A stretch of DNA of 64,000 bases from Lotus japonicus (Eukaryota > Streptophyta > Magnoliopsida > Fabales > Fabaceae), in assembly GCF_012489685.1 (NCBI RefSeq), contig NC_080041.1, positions 23,604,780 to 23,668,779 on the forward strand. The letters are read 5' to 3'. The translations under genes were made by a program, and so were the position numbers. Below are positions 40,334 to 52,436 of the stretch, piece after piece (positions within the stretch are counted from its first letter, which is position 1; every line of letters begins with the position of its first letter). The notes beneath the pieces are model-generated. The model made no database searches. It was not told where the DNA came from and saw only the letters and a program-made list of their open reading frames with translations.

Positions 40334-43300
40334 ATGGATCGCTACGAGATTCTCAAGGATATTGGGTCTGGGAATTTTGCTGTGGCCAAGCTAGTTAGAG
40401 ATATCTTCACCAAAGAGCTTTTTGCTGTCAAGTTCATTGAGAGAGGCCACAAGGTTTGGTTCTTCAAGCTAGTTTGAAGTATTTTCCTTTTTTGAGCTTT
40501 CATGCTAATTCTTCATGTGGGTATTGATTGTTTTTTGTTTTTGTGGAAATATATGTACTGCAGATTGATGAGCATGTCCAGAGGGAAATCATGAACCATA
40601 GATCATTGAAGCATCCCAATATCGTTAGATTCAAAGAGGTTAGTAAAGTCATGATTCTAGTGATTAAAGGGTGTTGTTCTATTTTACCATGAAATTGACC
40701 TATCTATTTTTGTTAACATTATAAAATTTAGCAAAAATTGATATTCGTTTTTTGTCTTCATAGATCCTTGTTATTTTGCTGCTTATATACATACTCATCT
40801 AGCCTCTTTGTTTAATTTAACATCTATGGTTTGGATTTTTTTTTCCTATGCAAAACTTAATTTGTATTAATATATGATAACGTGAATATCTCCAAAATAA
40901 ATACATGTGCTGATGTGCATGTAAAATGTGAGGTGTAGAATGTCCGTGGCGGTAGAAAGTACTAACACACTCGCTGTGTTCCCGACTCAGTAATGTAATA
41001 CACTTACACTAGCTGAGAGATAGAAAGAGAAGAGAGAGAAATGAAAGATATGATAGATGATGTGATAGGAAAAAAAAAGAGATAAAAAGAGAAATCAATG
41101 GAAATAAGATCGAAGAGGAAAAAGATCAAAACTCTTTCAGACTAGGAAGCAAATTCCTTATTTCCATTTTTAAAAGCAAAGACAAATCAATTCAGAATTT
41201 CTAACACAATGAAAAAGAATGATGAATTTTGATAAAAGCAGAACATTTTGGAAGTGAGAACCAGAATTGGGGTAACTGAAGCTTATCTCCCGTTCAACCC
41301 TGTCATTAGTACTGAAAATTGCACACAATATTCTAGTATTTGTTTTTTTTAAAATAAAAATAGCTTAAAATGACATGTTAATAAGTGACTTGCCACATGT
41401 CTATAGTCATAGAAAGTATCCCTATTTTCTGTTTTCTCCCTTTCCAGTGTTCAATTTTGTTGTGGTTGGTAAAAGTATTGGTGTATGTTCTTCCCTATGA
41501 ATGAATTTCATATTGAACCATGTATTTTTTTATCAATGCCAACATAATTATGTTGGAATAATATTCCAATTAGTTTATACGGGTAAATAAAGAATAGATC
41601 CTTTGTGTGAGCTTTGATGACTCTACTTGCAGGTCTTGCTGACACCAACACATCTAGCCATAATAATGGAGTATGCTGCTGGAGGAGAACTCTTTGAGAG
41701 GATATGCAATGCGGGTAGATTCAGTGAAGATGAGGTAACGTAGGAAATGGAGATACTATTAGAATAGTTTATGTAATTTCTGTATGGCATTGGTTACATA
41801 TTGTGTCTGTGGAGAGGTGTCCATTTGAGCAAACCGGAAAGGTGTACATATTTGGTAAACTTTTTCTGTGAAGCTTGAATATTCATTACTTCATTCAGAA
41901 ACATTGGTACTTAATTCTTGTTATTTTGCATCAGGCAAGATTTTTCTTTCAGCAACTGATATCAGGAGTAAGTTACTGTCATTCAATGGTAAGAAACTAA
42001 ACCAAACCTTTATCGTGAATCTTGTACCTATGAATAGATTTCATTGTTAAAGGAAAGTTGATGCAGCAAATCTGTCATAGAGATCTGAAGCTTGAAAATG
42101 CACTCTTAGATGGGAGCAGTGCGCCACGAGTCAAAATTTGCGACTTCGGTTACTCAAAGGTAGCCATGTTAACTAGTACTACAGCTCTAGATGACGCCAT
42201 CTTCGTCAAGTGGTGTTAATTTGTTTTTACGTTGTCTTTTAGTCATCTCTATTGCATTCACAACCAAAGTCTACCGTAGGAACTCCAGCTTACATTGCAC
42301 CTGAGGTCCTAACGAGGAAAGAATATGATGGAAAGGTTAAATCTTATTATTCCTCATAGCTTATTCTTGGTCTTGATTTTTTAAGTTTTTACTGTGTAAA
42401 GAAAGGAAATATTTTCTGTATCTCTTTCTTTTCTAACCGAATACTTTCCTTGATTTGTATAGATTGCAGATGTTTGGTCTTGTGGAGTCACCTTATACGT
42501 GATGTTAATTGGGGCTTATCCTTTTGAAGACCCAGAGGACCCGAGAAACTTTAAGAAAACCATTGGTGTGAGTATAACTGCAAACTTATTGAACCTCTAA
42601 GCAAAATGAAGTCTAGAAATACGAGTGACTGTTTAGTTAAACTTCTCTGATATGGTGTTTCAATTGGACCATTTTTCGTTTGTTACAGAGGATACTTAGT
42701 GTTCAATACTCAGTTCCGGATTATGTACGAGTCTCCATGGAATGTAAACATCTTCTATCACAAATATTTGTGGCGAGTCCTGAAAAGGTACGGGTTTGAT
42801 GTCTAAAATATATTGTTATTTTCATCATATACAAACTCCTACTAGGTTCTAGCTACAAGATTTAATGCTGAGTTTCTCTTCATATATATATTTTCTCATA
42901 ACAATGTATGTTTGAGTGCTTTTGTCCCCTATGTTGGCTTCAACAATGTGCGGTTTGTGGGTTCTGGGCCCAATGCAAGCAATGATTATCTATTCCTATC
43001 TTTGGCATGTTACTTAAAATCTTCCATTCAAATGCATGTAGCTTCCTTTTCAATCTCATTGAGAAATTGATGCATTTTGCAGAGAATAACAATGCCAGAA
43101 ATTAGAAACCATCCATGGTTTATGAGGAACTTACCTATAGAATTAATGGAAGGTGGAAGCTGGCAAAGCAGTGATGTAAATAATCCATCACAAAGTGTTG
43201 AGGAAGCCCTGTCCATTATACAAGAGGCAAGAAAACCTCTTAATATCCCCAGGGCTGGTGGCCTTCTTACTGGAGGCAGCATGGACCTAGATGACTTGGA

Positions 43301-43358
43301 TGCTGATGCAGATCTTGAAGATATAGAAACTAGTGATTTTGTGTGCCCTCCTCTTTAA
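40334..43358 (+). CDS. SnRK2 protein kinase (subclass II-like)
   Basis: A plant-specific SNF1-related Ser/Thr kinase of family 2, activated by osmotic stress and, depending on subclass, by ABA. Nine exons: 40334-40453, 40564-40638, 41633-41734, 41935-41988, 42067-42159, 42243-42335, 42463-42567, 42689-42787 and 43083-43358. All are phase 0, the classic SnRK2 layout; 338 aa. Seen: P-loop GSGNFAVA (11-18), ATP lysine K33, catalytic D123 in [10 protein letters not shown]143-F-G, and activation-loop S158 in [11 protein letters not shown], equivalent to the regulatory serine of SnRK2.6. The C-terminal SnRK2 box region ([18 protein letters not shown]) is followed by an acidic tail ([15 protein letters not shown]). 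Oddities: Ala16 instead of the usual third P-loop Gly, and A instead of T in ENALLDG. Subclass II is inferred from the short N terminus and tail. Confidence 0.96.
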
Positions 43359-43435
43359 GTGTATACATGAACAAACTAAGCTATTATTTGCTGTGAAAAT
43401 GTAAATAGCTTTTTCTAGGTGGGGGCTGAAATTCC

Positions 43436-43622
43436 TTAAGCCTTGGTGCTACAGTAAAAAGTTGTTGCCTTGTGATTGAGGTTACGGGTTCAAGTCCTAG
43501 AAACAACCTCTTGTGTAAAAAACAGGGTAAGGCTGCATACAATAGACAAAGTAATCAGACCCTTCCCCCGGACCTCATGCATAATGGGAGCTTTAATGCA
43601 CCAGGCTGCCCTTTTTTATTAA
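43436..43622 (+). mobile_element. tRNA-derived SINE just downstream of SnRK2
   Basis: An A box-like stretch (CCTTGGTGCTACAGTAAAAAG) and a B box (GGTTACGGGTTCAAGTCC, 43480-43497) are followed by GGGTAAGGCTGCATACAATA and CCTTCCCCCGGACCTCATGC. The end, ATGCACCAGGCTGCCC then a T-run, closely resembles the 3' end of the TS-type SINE superfamily that ends in a T tract. It inserted within 80 bp of the SnRK2 stop codon and may supply part of the 3' UTR. Clear duplications were not seen. 43630-44200 holds nothing else. Confidence 0.85.
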
Positions 43623-44342
43623 GATCAGTGCTCCACTTGTATGTTTTGTTATATGTTAGTTTGACAAATTTTGGGGGCTTAAATTCCTGCTATTCTTTTT
43701 GTCCCCCTCCTCCTATCACGCGTTTACACAAGTGGATATGATCAAATTTTGTAACTTAAGATGGAATTACCATTTTGCTAGAGATGCAATGTCATATGAA
43801 GTTTTTCAAAATGGAGAATGTTAAGTAAAGCAAGTGTTGATAAGTTTCACTTTTGCCTCTATGGAAAGTTGGAAACTGTGATATTATGGGGAATCAGAAA
43901 AGTTCACTGATATAGTGGACTTCATATTGTACAGTGAGAATGGAGCATCATATTCATAGGGTGCTTCTGTAGCCTTGAAGCTGTTCTCTTCATATGATCA
44001 ATTACTGGTTCATTTTATTGAAAAACTTAAACACAAATTAACTGTTCTAATTATTCTTTTATAGTTTAACCATGAGGTTTCTTGTGGCCCTTGTGGGAAT
44101 GGGTTCTTAATGGGACAATTGACTTTGAATCTAATTCTGAGGAACTTAAACCCAGATAAGGGTACTTGTTTCTAAAGGACTTTCAAAAACTGACAGGTAG
44201 CAATATTTGTATCCTTCGGAATCAATCAACAAAGCAGACACTGTTTTGCTGCGAAAGGAACATTTGTCCCTTACAAAATCAATCAACAAAAGCAACAATA
44301 TTCGATTGTTTGTACACACTACTTGTTAGAATTTTGTCACAA

Positions 44343-47295
44343 TAGGATCCACAAGCTTAAGTTAGATGATGGAACTTGGTGCACAGACAATGATGGGCTT
44401 ATCCATGAAATTCAAACCTACTTCCAGTCGTTATTTGCTGAAGATACGACTGCTGGTCTGACCGATTTCCCTCATGAGTCGTTTCCCATGCTCTCGGGTG
44501 CAGCCAAGATGGATTTGGATCTGCCAGTCTCGAAGGAAGAGGTGCGGGTGGCTCTCATGGCTATGAGATCTTTTAGTGCTCCAGGACCGGATGGTTCCCA
44601 ACCATTTTTCTTCAAGAAGTTTTGGGATGTGGTTGGAGATGATTTATGGAAAGTTGTTAGCAATGCTTTTGAGACAGGTATAGTTGACGTTACCTTGTTG
44701 GAAACTCTGATTGTATTGATTCCAAAGGTGGAGAGTCCAACTATTGTCAAGGAGTTTCGCCCCATAAGCCTTTGCAACGTAACCTACAAAGTTATAACCA
44801 AGGTAATGGTCAATCGCATTAGACCGTATTTGAACTCACTGATTGGCCCAATGCAGAGTAGTTTTCTTCCAGGGAGAGGGACCATGGACAATGCGTTCTT
44901 GGCTCAAGAAATTGTTCATCATATGGGCTCTTCCACAGCTGCAGCGGGGAGTTTAGCCTTCAAAATTGACTTGGAAAAGGCCTATGATAGTGTCTCTTGG
45001 CGTTTCCTTAGGGAAACTCTAACTTTGTTTGGTTTTCCAGAAAGGCTTATTGAACTGATTATGGGTTGTGTGAGTGGTTCTAAGCTCTCCATCCTTTGTA
45101 ATGGTTCGCGCCTGCCGGCCTTCTCTCCTGGGAGGGGCCTCCGGCAAGGGGACCCATTGTCTCCCTATTTGTTTGTGCTTTGCATTGAGAGACTTTCAGT
45201 GAAAATTCACCACTTAGTTGAGCGTGGAAATTGGAGGCCCATCCGTGTTGCTTGTAGAGGCCCCCCGATCTCTCATCTCTTTTTTGCTGACGGTGTGTTG
45301 TTGTTTTGCCAGGCTAATTCCTCCCAGGTTCATGTGGTGGCTGAGGTGCTCAAAAACTTTTGTGAGAGCTCGGGTTTGAGGATCAATATGGGGAAATCTA
45401 AAGCTATCACATCCAAAGGTGTTCGCCATCATGTCCGCGAGGAGATTAATAACATTGCTCTTATTCCTTTTGTTAATGACCTTGGTAGATACCTCGGCTT
45501 CCCACTGGCTCGTGGTAGGGTTTCCAGGGGCAGGTTCAATTACTTGATTGAGAACATTCAGCGGAAGTTGGCGTCTTGGAAAACAAACCTACTTAACTTG
45601 GCTGGTAGGGTTTGCTTGACCAAGTCTGTTATTGCGGCGGTGCCAACTTATACGATGCAAGCATTCTGGCTTCCTAGGAGTATCACCAACAAGGTCAACC
45701 AAATCATGAGAGGATTCATCTGGTCCAAGCATAATGGGCAGCGGGGATGGCACCTTGTTAACTGGGAAACTGTGAGTCGTGCCAAAGATGATGGAGGCCT
45801 GGGAATTAAGGATATGGGTGACTTCAACTCAACACTGTTGGGAAAAGCAGTGTGGCATCTTCTGATTGGATCGGATAAGCTTTGGGTTAACGTTCTCTCC
45901 CATAAGTACTTACATCACTCAACAATTCTTAACGCTGTAAGCCGGCCTGGTGCATCTCCGATTTGGCAAGGTATCTTAAAAGCGAGGGACCAGATCTGTG
46001 ATGGCTTCAAATTTCGGTTGGGTAGTGGCGACTCTTCCATCTGGTATAGTAATTGGACGGGGTGCGGTCCTCTAGCAGAGCATGTACCTTTCGTACACAT
46101 TTCAGACACTAACTTGAAGCTCAAAGACGTGATCAACAACAACAACTGGCATCTTGAGCACTTGGCAACTGTGCTCCCGGAAGAGATTTGTAATAAATTT
46201 TCCTATATTCAGCCTCGGTTAGCACAAAACAGCGTAGACAATTGGACATGGAACAACACTGACTAGGGGATGTATTCCGTTCGTGATGGCTACTCTTGGC
46301 TAAGAAAGCAGCGCCAAAATGTTGTCCCGAATTCGTCTTGGAGCTGGGTGTGGAAGTTACAGGTACCGGAGAAGGTGCGAATGTTTCTTTGGCTCACTTT
46401 GCACAAGGCTCTCCCCGTATATGCCAACCGGTTTAGATGCAACCTCGCCTCCTCTGAAGCTTGTTCGCGTTGCTCGGCGTTGCAAGAGGATGGTCTCCTT
46501 TGTTTGAGAGATTGTCCCCATTCTCGCGAGATGTGGGAGCGGCTTGGAGCATGGCGTTGGCAGCATTTTTGGACCACAGACTTGCAAGCCTGGATCAAAA
46601 CTCAGAGTCGTGGGAGTATCGCACCTCGTTTCTTAGCGGGTGTTTGGGGAATTTGGAAATGGCGTAATAATATGGTGCTAGATCAGAACAAGTGGTCTCT
46701 GCAAGTGGCGTGGAAGAAAATTTGCCATGACCATGATGCTTTCCTGTGCGCGTACCAGTCGGCAACGATGTTGGATTGTTCAACTCTGATGTGTACCAGA
46801 TGGCGAGCTCCTCCGGAGGGCTATATGAAACTAAACACTGATGGGAGCTTATGTGAATTCGAAAACATTATGGGTGGGGGAGGTTTAATCAGAGATAGTG
46901 CGGGGAAGTGGATTCGCGGCTTCCTTTGGACCGGTGTGGGTGGAGACCCTTTCCTGGCCGAAGCTTCAGCTCTTCGCGAGGGGTTGATCATGGCATGGAA
47001 CTCAGGCCTCAGGAATGTTTTATGTGAAGTTGACTGCGCTGAACTGGTGAGGCTACTGTCGAATTCCAGTAGCCGCAGCTTCCACGTCCATGGGCTGCTG
47101 CTGCAGGAGCTTTGTGACCTCTTAACCAGAGGTTGGCGAACGAGACTTGCCTGGATTAGCCAAGATAAGAATAAAGCAACTGATTGTCTCGCGAAGCATG
47201 CTTCATCTTCGCAATCGCTGGGGGTTTCTACTGTTGATATCCCCTTCCCGGAGCTAGAAGTCATCTTGTTGACTGACTCTCTAGCAATCCCTTAG
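44343..47295 (+). pseudogene. LINE reverse transcriptase / RNase H polyprotein remnant
   Basis: The first open stretch reaches TAG at 46264-46266, after which the same frame continues to 47295 (about 980 codons in all). Order: end of the linker, reverse transcriptase core (SAPGPDGSQPFFFKKFW; PISLCNVTYKVITK; FKIDLEKAYDSVSW; RGLRQGDPLSPYLF), thumb (GRYLGFPLARGR), zf-RVT (VWKLQVPEKVRMFLW) and plant-type RNase H (LNTDGSLCEF, FLAEASALREGL, VDCAELVR, KATDCLA). The catalytic box reads FADG (GGT at 45292-45294) instead of F/YADD, losing one metal-binding aspartate. The lone internal stop and otherwise open frame indicate a fairly recent copy. Confidence 0.93.
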
Positions 47296-47336
47296 CTTTT
47301 TGTTGTCTTGTTAATTTTCCGATGCACCAAAAAAAA
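44343..47336 (+). mobile_element. 5'-truncated L1-type LINE with 15-bp TSD
   Basis: The insertion lies between two copies of AGAATTTTGTCACAA (44328-44342 and 47337-47351) and ends in a run of A, as LINEs do. P2 has a single copy of that 15-mer at about 62609-62623, confirming the empty site. The element lacks the 5' part (ORF1 and endonuclease), so it is dead on arrival. Its coding remains are described separately. Confidence 0.95.
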
Positions 47337-47535
47337 AGAATTTTGTCACAAGTCAAAAATTATTTTACTAGTATATTTTGAAAACTTCCTTCACATAACA
47401 ACAAAGGAATGTGTGATATTGCAAGCACTCGTGTTCGTGTTTTGTGAGTGGAAAAAATTCATGCTAGGAGAGTTAGTTCAACAATAATGTGAATGTTACT
47501 AAACAAGATTACCTCCCGTGGAGGATACCTGTAAG

Positions 47536-48430
47536 CAATGTTCTGAAAACCGGACCGGCCGGTTCAACCGGGAACCGGAGCCACGACCGGTCCGGAACGA
47601 CCATTAAACCGGAGCAATTGGAAACCGGCTGAAAACCGGTGAACCGAACAAAAACCGGTGAACCGGTCAGTCAAAACCGGTAACCCGGTTCAGTCTGGTT
47701 CACAAAACCGTTTCAAATAGCATTGTTTCTGTCCAAAAAGGTTTTTCTTTCTGGAGATGAGGCGCACAGAAAGTCAGTATTAAAGGTGAAATAAAAGTGT
47801 ATTGGAGACTTGGAGTAGAAAATAAGAGAAAAATGGAATACATCCTCTCTCTTGTATGTGAAGATGATTGCAACTTTCACATTTTTTCTTTGATTCCTTC
47901 CTCTGTTACAAAGAGAAAACGATGAAGAGGCACACAAGAAAGAAAAAGGTTGGTGGCTGCACAAGTTCCTACTCTACCATATATGAGTGCATCAATTTTT
48001 AGGTTTTAATATGGGCTTGTTTGTTGGGCTTTATAACAAAGCTACTTTCCTTAAAAAGGGTGCCATTTGACGGAAAAAGCAAAACAATGAGTCTGCTTGG
48101 ACAAAACCAAATTGTTTTGCTTTCATTATATTTTTTAAAATCTGGCTTCAATTAATTTTTTTAAAGATAAATCATTGTTATCCTTTTTTTAAAAGCATTG
48201 CTATCAAATAGTTAAATTTAAAGTGAATCATAACTTTCAGATCATACACATATTTTTTTAATTTATAGATATCATAACTATTATTAAATATTATTTAATG
48301 TTATATAAAGTCTTAAGAAAATGTCATTTAATTATTACCGGTTCGACCCCAATTCAACCCCGGTTGAACCTTTAAACATTAAACCATTAGCTTGATCGGT
48401 TTAATGACCGGTCCGGTTTTCAGAACATTG
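47536..48430. mobile_element. TIR element of the CGGACCGG family, exact 8-bp TSD
   Basis: CAATGTTCTGAAAACCGGAC (47536) and GTCCGGTTTTCAGAACATTG (to 48430) are perfect inverted ends; the flanks are CCTGTAAG on both sides (47528-47535 and 48431-48438). P2 has the uninterrupted site (about 62795-62805, CCGGTAAGCACAAC). Size is 895 bp. Short ACCGGTGAACCGG repeats crowd the left end and a similar inverted set the right. The interior has no transposase. An 8-bp duplication suits hAT; MULE is the alternative. Confidence 0.9.
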
Positions 48431-48831
48431 CCTGTAAGCACAAAAAAAGGAAGCTATGATATAGCAACATTTACATGTAAAAAAGATTTTTTTTATATAT
48501 CAACGCTCACTTTCTTTTTCATCATATTACTACTCACTTTCTCTTATCTATTTAGACATAGAATCTACACCTGCCATTGCCTTCCTTTTTCTTGTGATTC
48601 TTCGTCCTTTCCTTCGTCTAAGATTTATTTATTTATTTTTGAAACTTCCTTCGTCTAAGATGGTTGGATATGAGTGTTATATACTTGTAAAGGTACTCCA
48701 ATGCTGAAGTTAGTAAGAATAGAAAAAGTGAGGGTATTAGAAAACTCAAATAAGTCACCTTGCATTTTACCAATATCATTGTATCTATATTTATATGTAT
48801 ATTCTTTGAAAACAAAAGTTATTTAAATTAA

Positions 48832-49994
48832 GGGCCCGTTTGGTGGTCAGGACAGGATATGATATGATATGATATGTGAACATGATAGAAACAATGTTAG
48901 AATATAATATAAAACCCTTAAAGTGACTCTTACCCAACAGCTTAAGCTTTTGCAATAAGTGGTTGTTTGACATGATATCAGAGTCTCTATGACCGAGAGG
49001 TCTAGAGTTCGCATTTATCCACGCTTCAAGCCCAAGTGGCTCTTGCGTGAGGGGACGTGTTAGAATATAATATAAAACCATTAAAGTAGCTCTTGCCCAA
49101 CAACTTAAGCTTTTGAGATAAGTGGTTGTTTGACAAACAAGATAGGATAAGAGCATGATAGACTATTATCATATCATGTGTTTGAGGTCCACATGATAAG
49201 GACAGATATGATAAGGAAAACGTATCAAATTTATATTTGAATAAAAAATACATTTAAAAATTGATCATTCTATTAATTTTTTTTATTACATTTTCATGAA
49301 TGAGTCTATATTTTAAAATAACTAAAATTAATTTAAATTTTATTAATTAAGCTTATTTTATTGTTAGCCTATATTTTAAATTTTAAATTATTATATAAGT
49401 AGATAAATAATTTTAAATAATAAGATATGAAAATAGAAAATTAGTCTATTACTATTAAAAAATAAATATTTGTAACTAATTGGTTTCACTTAGTTGTGAC
49501 ACGTGATAAGCAATAAAAATTAACTAAATTAAAAATATTATTATTTCAAAAATAATTTATATTTAAATTGTTATATAAGTTGATAAATAATTTTTAATAA
49601 TAGGAGATGAAAATATTAAATTAGTCTATTACTATTAATAAGTTAATATTTGTAAGTGAGTGGTCTATTTTACTATTTATGAATAATAATTTTTTATTTT
49701 AGTTAAATTAATATTTTTATATTTATTAATTAATATTATTATAAATTATAAATTATATAATATTAAAATAAATTAATTTGGAGTTAGGATACTGAAAGAA
49801 AATATATAATTGGTATCCTATCCTGTTCTATACTTGCTCTCCCCTGAGGATAACCTTTTACACATGACGGACAGGATAAGATAGGAGACAGGATAGTGTT
49901 ATCTTATCCTGTTGGCGCCACAAACAACAGAAAACAACATGATATGATTACTATACTGTCATATCTTATCCTGTCTTGACCACCAAACGGACCC
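48832..49994. mobile_element. PIF/Harbinger (Tourist-like) element, TAA target, hosting a TRIM
   Basis: GGGCCCGTTTGGTGGTCAGG (48832) and its inverted partner CTTGACCACCAAACGGACCC (to 49994) are the terminal repeats, extended by GATATGATATG/ATCTTATCCTG arms. TAA flanks both sides (48829-48831 and 49995-49997). P2 keeps AAATTAAATTTACTG without the element (about 63059-63073). No transposase frame. The interior is very AT-rich. A second pair of TATCCTGT inverted motifs lies near 49813-49915. Confidence 0.9.
48895..49135 (+). mobile_element. Very small TRIM retrotransposon (241 bp, 78-bp LTRs)
   Basis: LTR1 48895-48972 and LTR2 49058-49135 are both 78 bp, start TGTTAGAATATAATATAAAA and end TTGTTTGACA. 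A primer site variant TGATATCAGAGTC follows LTR1 and a purine tract GTGAGGGGACG precedes LTR2. The target duplication AACAA is perfect (48890-48894 and 49136-49140). The LTRs differ at several positions. There is no coding capacity. Confidence 0.92.
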
Positions 49995-50327
49995 TAAATG
50001 TACTATATAAGATATATTTATAACTTTATAGATATTATATTTATAAAATCGGTCCGATCAATCACCCATTGATCCAGTACCCCATTTGAGTTAATGATTG
50101 AGCTGAGTTTTAAAACCCTGATTTATCTTATCTTTTGCTGGTACGAAAAATTCATAATGTTGTATCTCTTAATGAGATGGTCGTTGAAGGGACGTGGGAC
50201 ATGTGTCACATTGCCTTATTCTCCATCGGTCGTCGTGCACAATTATCATGAAATCACTCAATGATGATGGGCTATGATGACCCGAAGGTATTCTAGTATT
50301 TTTGAGTCTTTTCTTTTCTTTATTCTT

Positions 50328-51950
50328 ATTCATTATGAGTCATTTGTAGAGTTTTTAGTCTTCTTAAGTCATTTTTGTGGCATTTTGAAAATTGCAACAT
50401 TAGATTAGTTTTTATCTTATTTAAATGTCATTTTTTGTTTGTTTTAATTAGGTCAGGATTTAGAGATATTATGATTAAGAATTTGTGAGAATTCTAAAGT
50501 TGTTGAACTATGAAAGATTGACCCTTAATGAGAAAAAATATTACTTTTGAGCTTTGATGAGTACGAAGGGGTTTTAATGTTTTATTTGGGGGTGGGGGGA
50601 TTATATTTGCAACTCATGTCATTTGCTTTGATGAGTTTGTAGGAGTTTTGCCGCAGGTTTAATTGGTTTTTGATAAGTAATGATGAAATTAATGCACGAA
50701 GAGCAAATGTTGAAACTGAAATAAAAAGAAGTGAAAAAGATGCCAAGGACCTAGAGCTTCAAAGCATCTCCAATGGTAGTATCTAATGTTAAATACATAC
50801 TCATATGAGTATCTATTACCATTGGAGTACATATTCAATTTCAACATGACAAAGATGAGTATGTGAAAGTAGATACTCTACACTAGACTTAAAAAGTGAT
50901 CTTGTATTTATTACAAATTTACAAGCATTTACAATTAATATAATTATATATATATATATATATATTCAACGGTAAAAAATTAATATTGCATGATAACAAG
51001 AGTTTAACGGTAAAAACAATAATAAAACTTGTAACGGTAACTAAAAAAATTATATTCCACCATTTCCAAACATTTTAAACTATAAATAGGATATTTGAGC
51101 TTCTTTTTTTTTTACATTCCATACTCACTAAAATTTTATAATATTTTAATTTTCTAAAATTCAGAATTATTATAAATTCGATTATTCAATATTTCCTTTT
51201 TTATCAATTATTTCATTTTTTATTATTTAAAATTTAAGTTGCAAATATAATTAATTAAAATGGAGATAAATAATAAAATATATAAATGTGATGTTGATGG
51301 TGTGATTCACTATAGAAACTTTTAAGAGTTGTTGGGTTAAAGTAAAAAGTTAGTAAAGTGGTATAGATGATGTGACATTATGGGGAATTGTAAAAAATGA
51401 AGTGTAAATATTTTAGTGAGTATGATGGATGTAGATGCTCTCTGGAAATTTTCTCGTCTCGTGATTTTCTTGCTTTTTCCAAGGCTTATGCGCTAAGAAA
51501 GCTAGGGCATGAGCGTTGGACCTGTTTTAGTTTTGCTATAATTTCAGAACTTTGTCATTTGAGTTTGAATCTCATATTTTCTCAACTTAGTCTTGGAGCA
51601 TTGTTTCTTAGAGCTTGTGAGAGGCTCTCTAGTGTTTTTGTTCCAGGTTTTTACTTCTTTTACTTCAGATTATGTCCTGTTTAGCCATACTTGACTAGTT
51701 CCTTTTGTTTGTTGGGAAATGTAGATCCTAGTTCTAGTTATGTTTTGATATTCAGCTTTTCTATATGAATAAAAGTCTTCCTTCTATGAAACTTTTCTCC
51801 ATGTTGTAATTTCGCTTAAATGCATGCAAGTGTTATGCTTTATCTTGCATAAACAATAATTTTGTAAGGATTAGAGAATTTTAATATATTTACACCTCAC
51901 TTCTTCCATTTCATTCTTTAGTTATTTCTTTTTACCTCTCTTTTCTTTTT
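50328..51950. other. Intergenic, no gene recognised
   Basis: AT-rich sequence. A MITE-like start (AGCATCTCCAATGGTAGTAT at 50763) has a nearby inverted CCATTGGAG at 50819-50827 but no matching far end. A TA dinucleotide run lies at 50943-50964. A 95-codon frame at 51397-51684 has no family signature, and a poly-A-signal-like AATAAAAG follows at 51767. It might be the tail of an unrecognised transcript or element. Confidence 0.5.
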
Positions 51951-52436
51951 GGCTTAAATGCACTTTTTGACCCCCAAGTTTATATTTTTTGCGATTGTTG
52001 ACCCTGGTCTTATTTTTCTACGAATGAAGACCCTAATCTTTCAAAATGTTGCACCGTTTACCCTTCTGTCCAAATCCGTCAAAAACTTGACGGAACCCAC
52101 TTACCTGGCCTTCCGACGGAAGGGTAAACGGTGCAACGTTTTGAAAAATTAGGGTCTCCATTCAAGCTAAAAATAAGATCAGGGTCAACAATCGCAAAAA
52201 ATGTAAACTTGAGAGTCCAAAAGTGCATTTAAGCCATTTTTTTTAAATCCCCCTTTTATCCACGTGGAAGGCCATATCAGCGTGTTCCGTCAAGTTTTTG
52301 ACGGATTTGGACGGAAGGGTAAACGGTGCAGCGTTTTGAAAGAATAAGGTTCCCATTCGTAGAAAAAAAAAAAATAAGGGTTGACAATCGCAAAAAGTTA
52401 AAACATGAGGGTCCAAAAGTGCATTTAAGCCTATTA
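51951..52436. mobile_element. Foldback/MULE-like inverted repeats with a duplicated arm
   Basis: GGCTTAAATGCACTTTTTGA at 51953 is inverted twice downstream: once ending GTGCATTTAAGCC at about 52237, and again ending GTGCATTTAAGCC at about 52432. The arms share AGGGTAAACGGTGCA and TTTTTGACGG segments. The outer pair is about 480 bp and the inner pair about 285 bp. The GGCTTAAAT end is like that of the MULE at 5985-7243. No clean duplication was seen. Confidence 0.7.

Larger units (their letters stand above)
44203..50327. repeat. Paralogous segment P1, expanded by three insertions
   Basis: Pieces of this interval match 62505-63388 (P2) in order: 44203-44342, 47337-47535, 48431-48831 and 49995-50327. 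Landmarks include AATCAATCAACAAAGCAGAC (44220/62519), GTGGAGGATACC, AAAATCGGTCCGATCA (50045/63114) and GAGTCTTTTCTT (50307/63372). Where P1 has insertions, P2 is continuous. A third partial copy is at 52866-53075. The segment has no recognised coding function. Confidence 0.9.
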
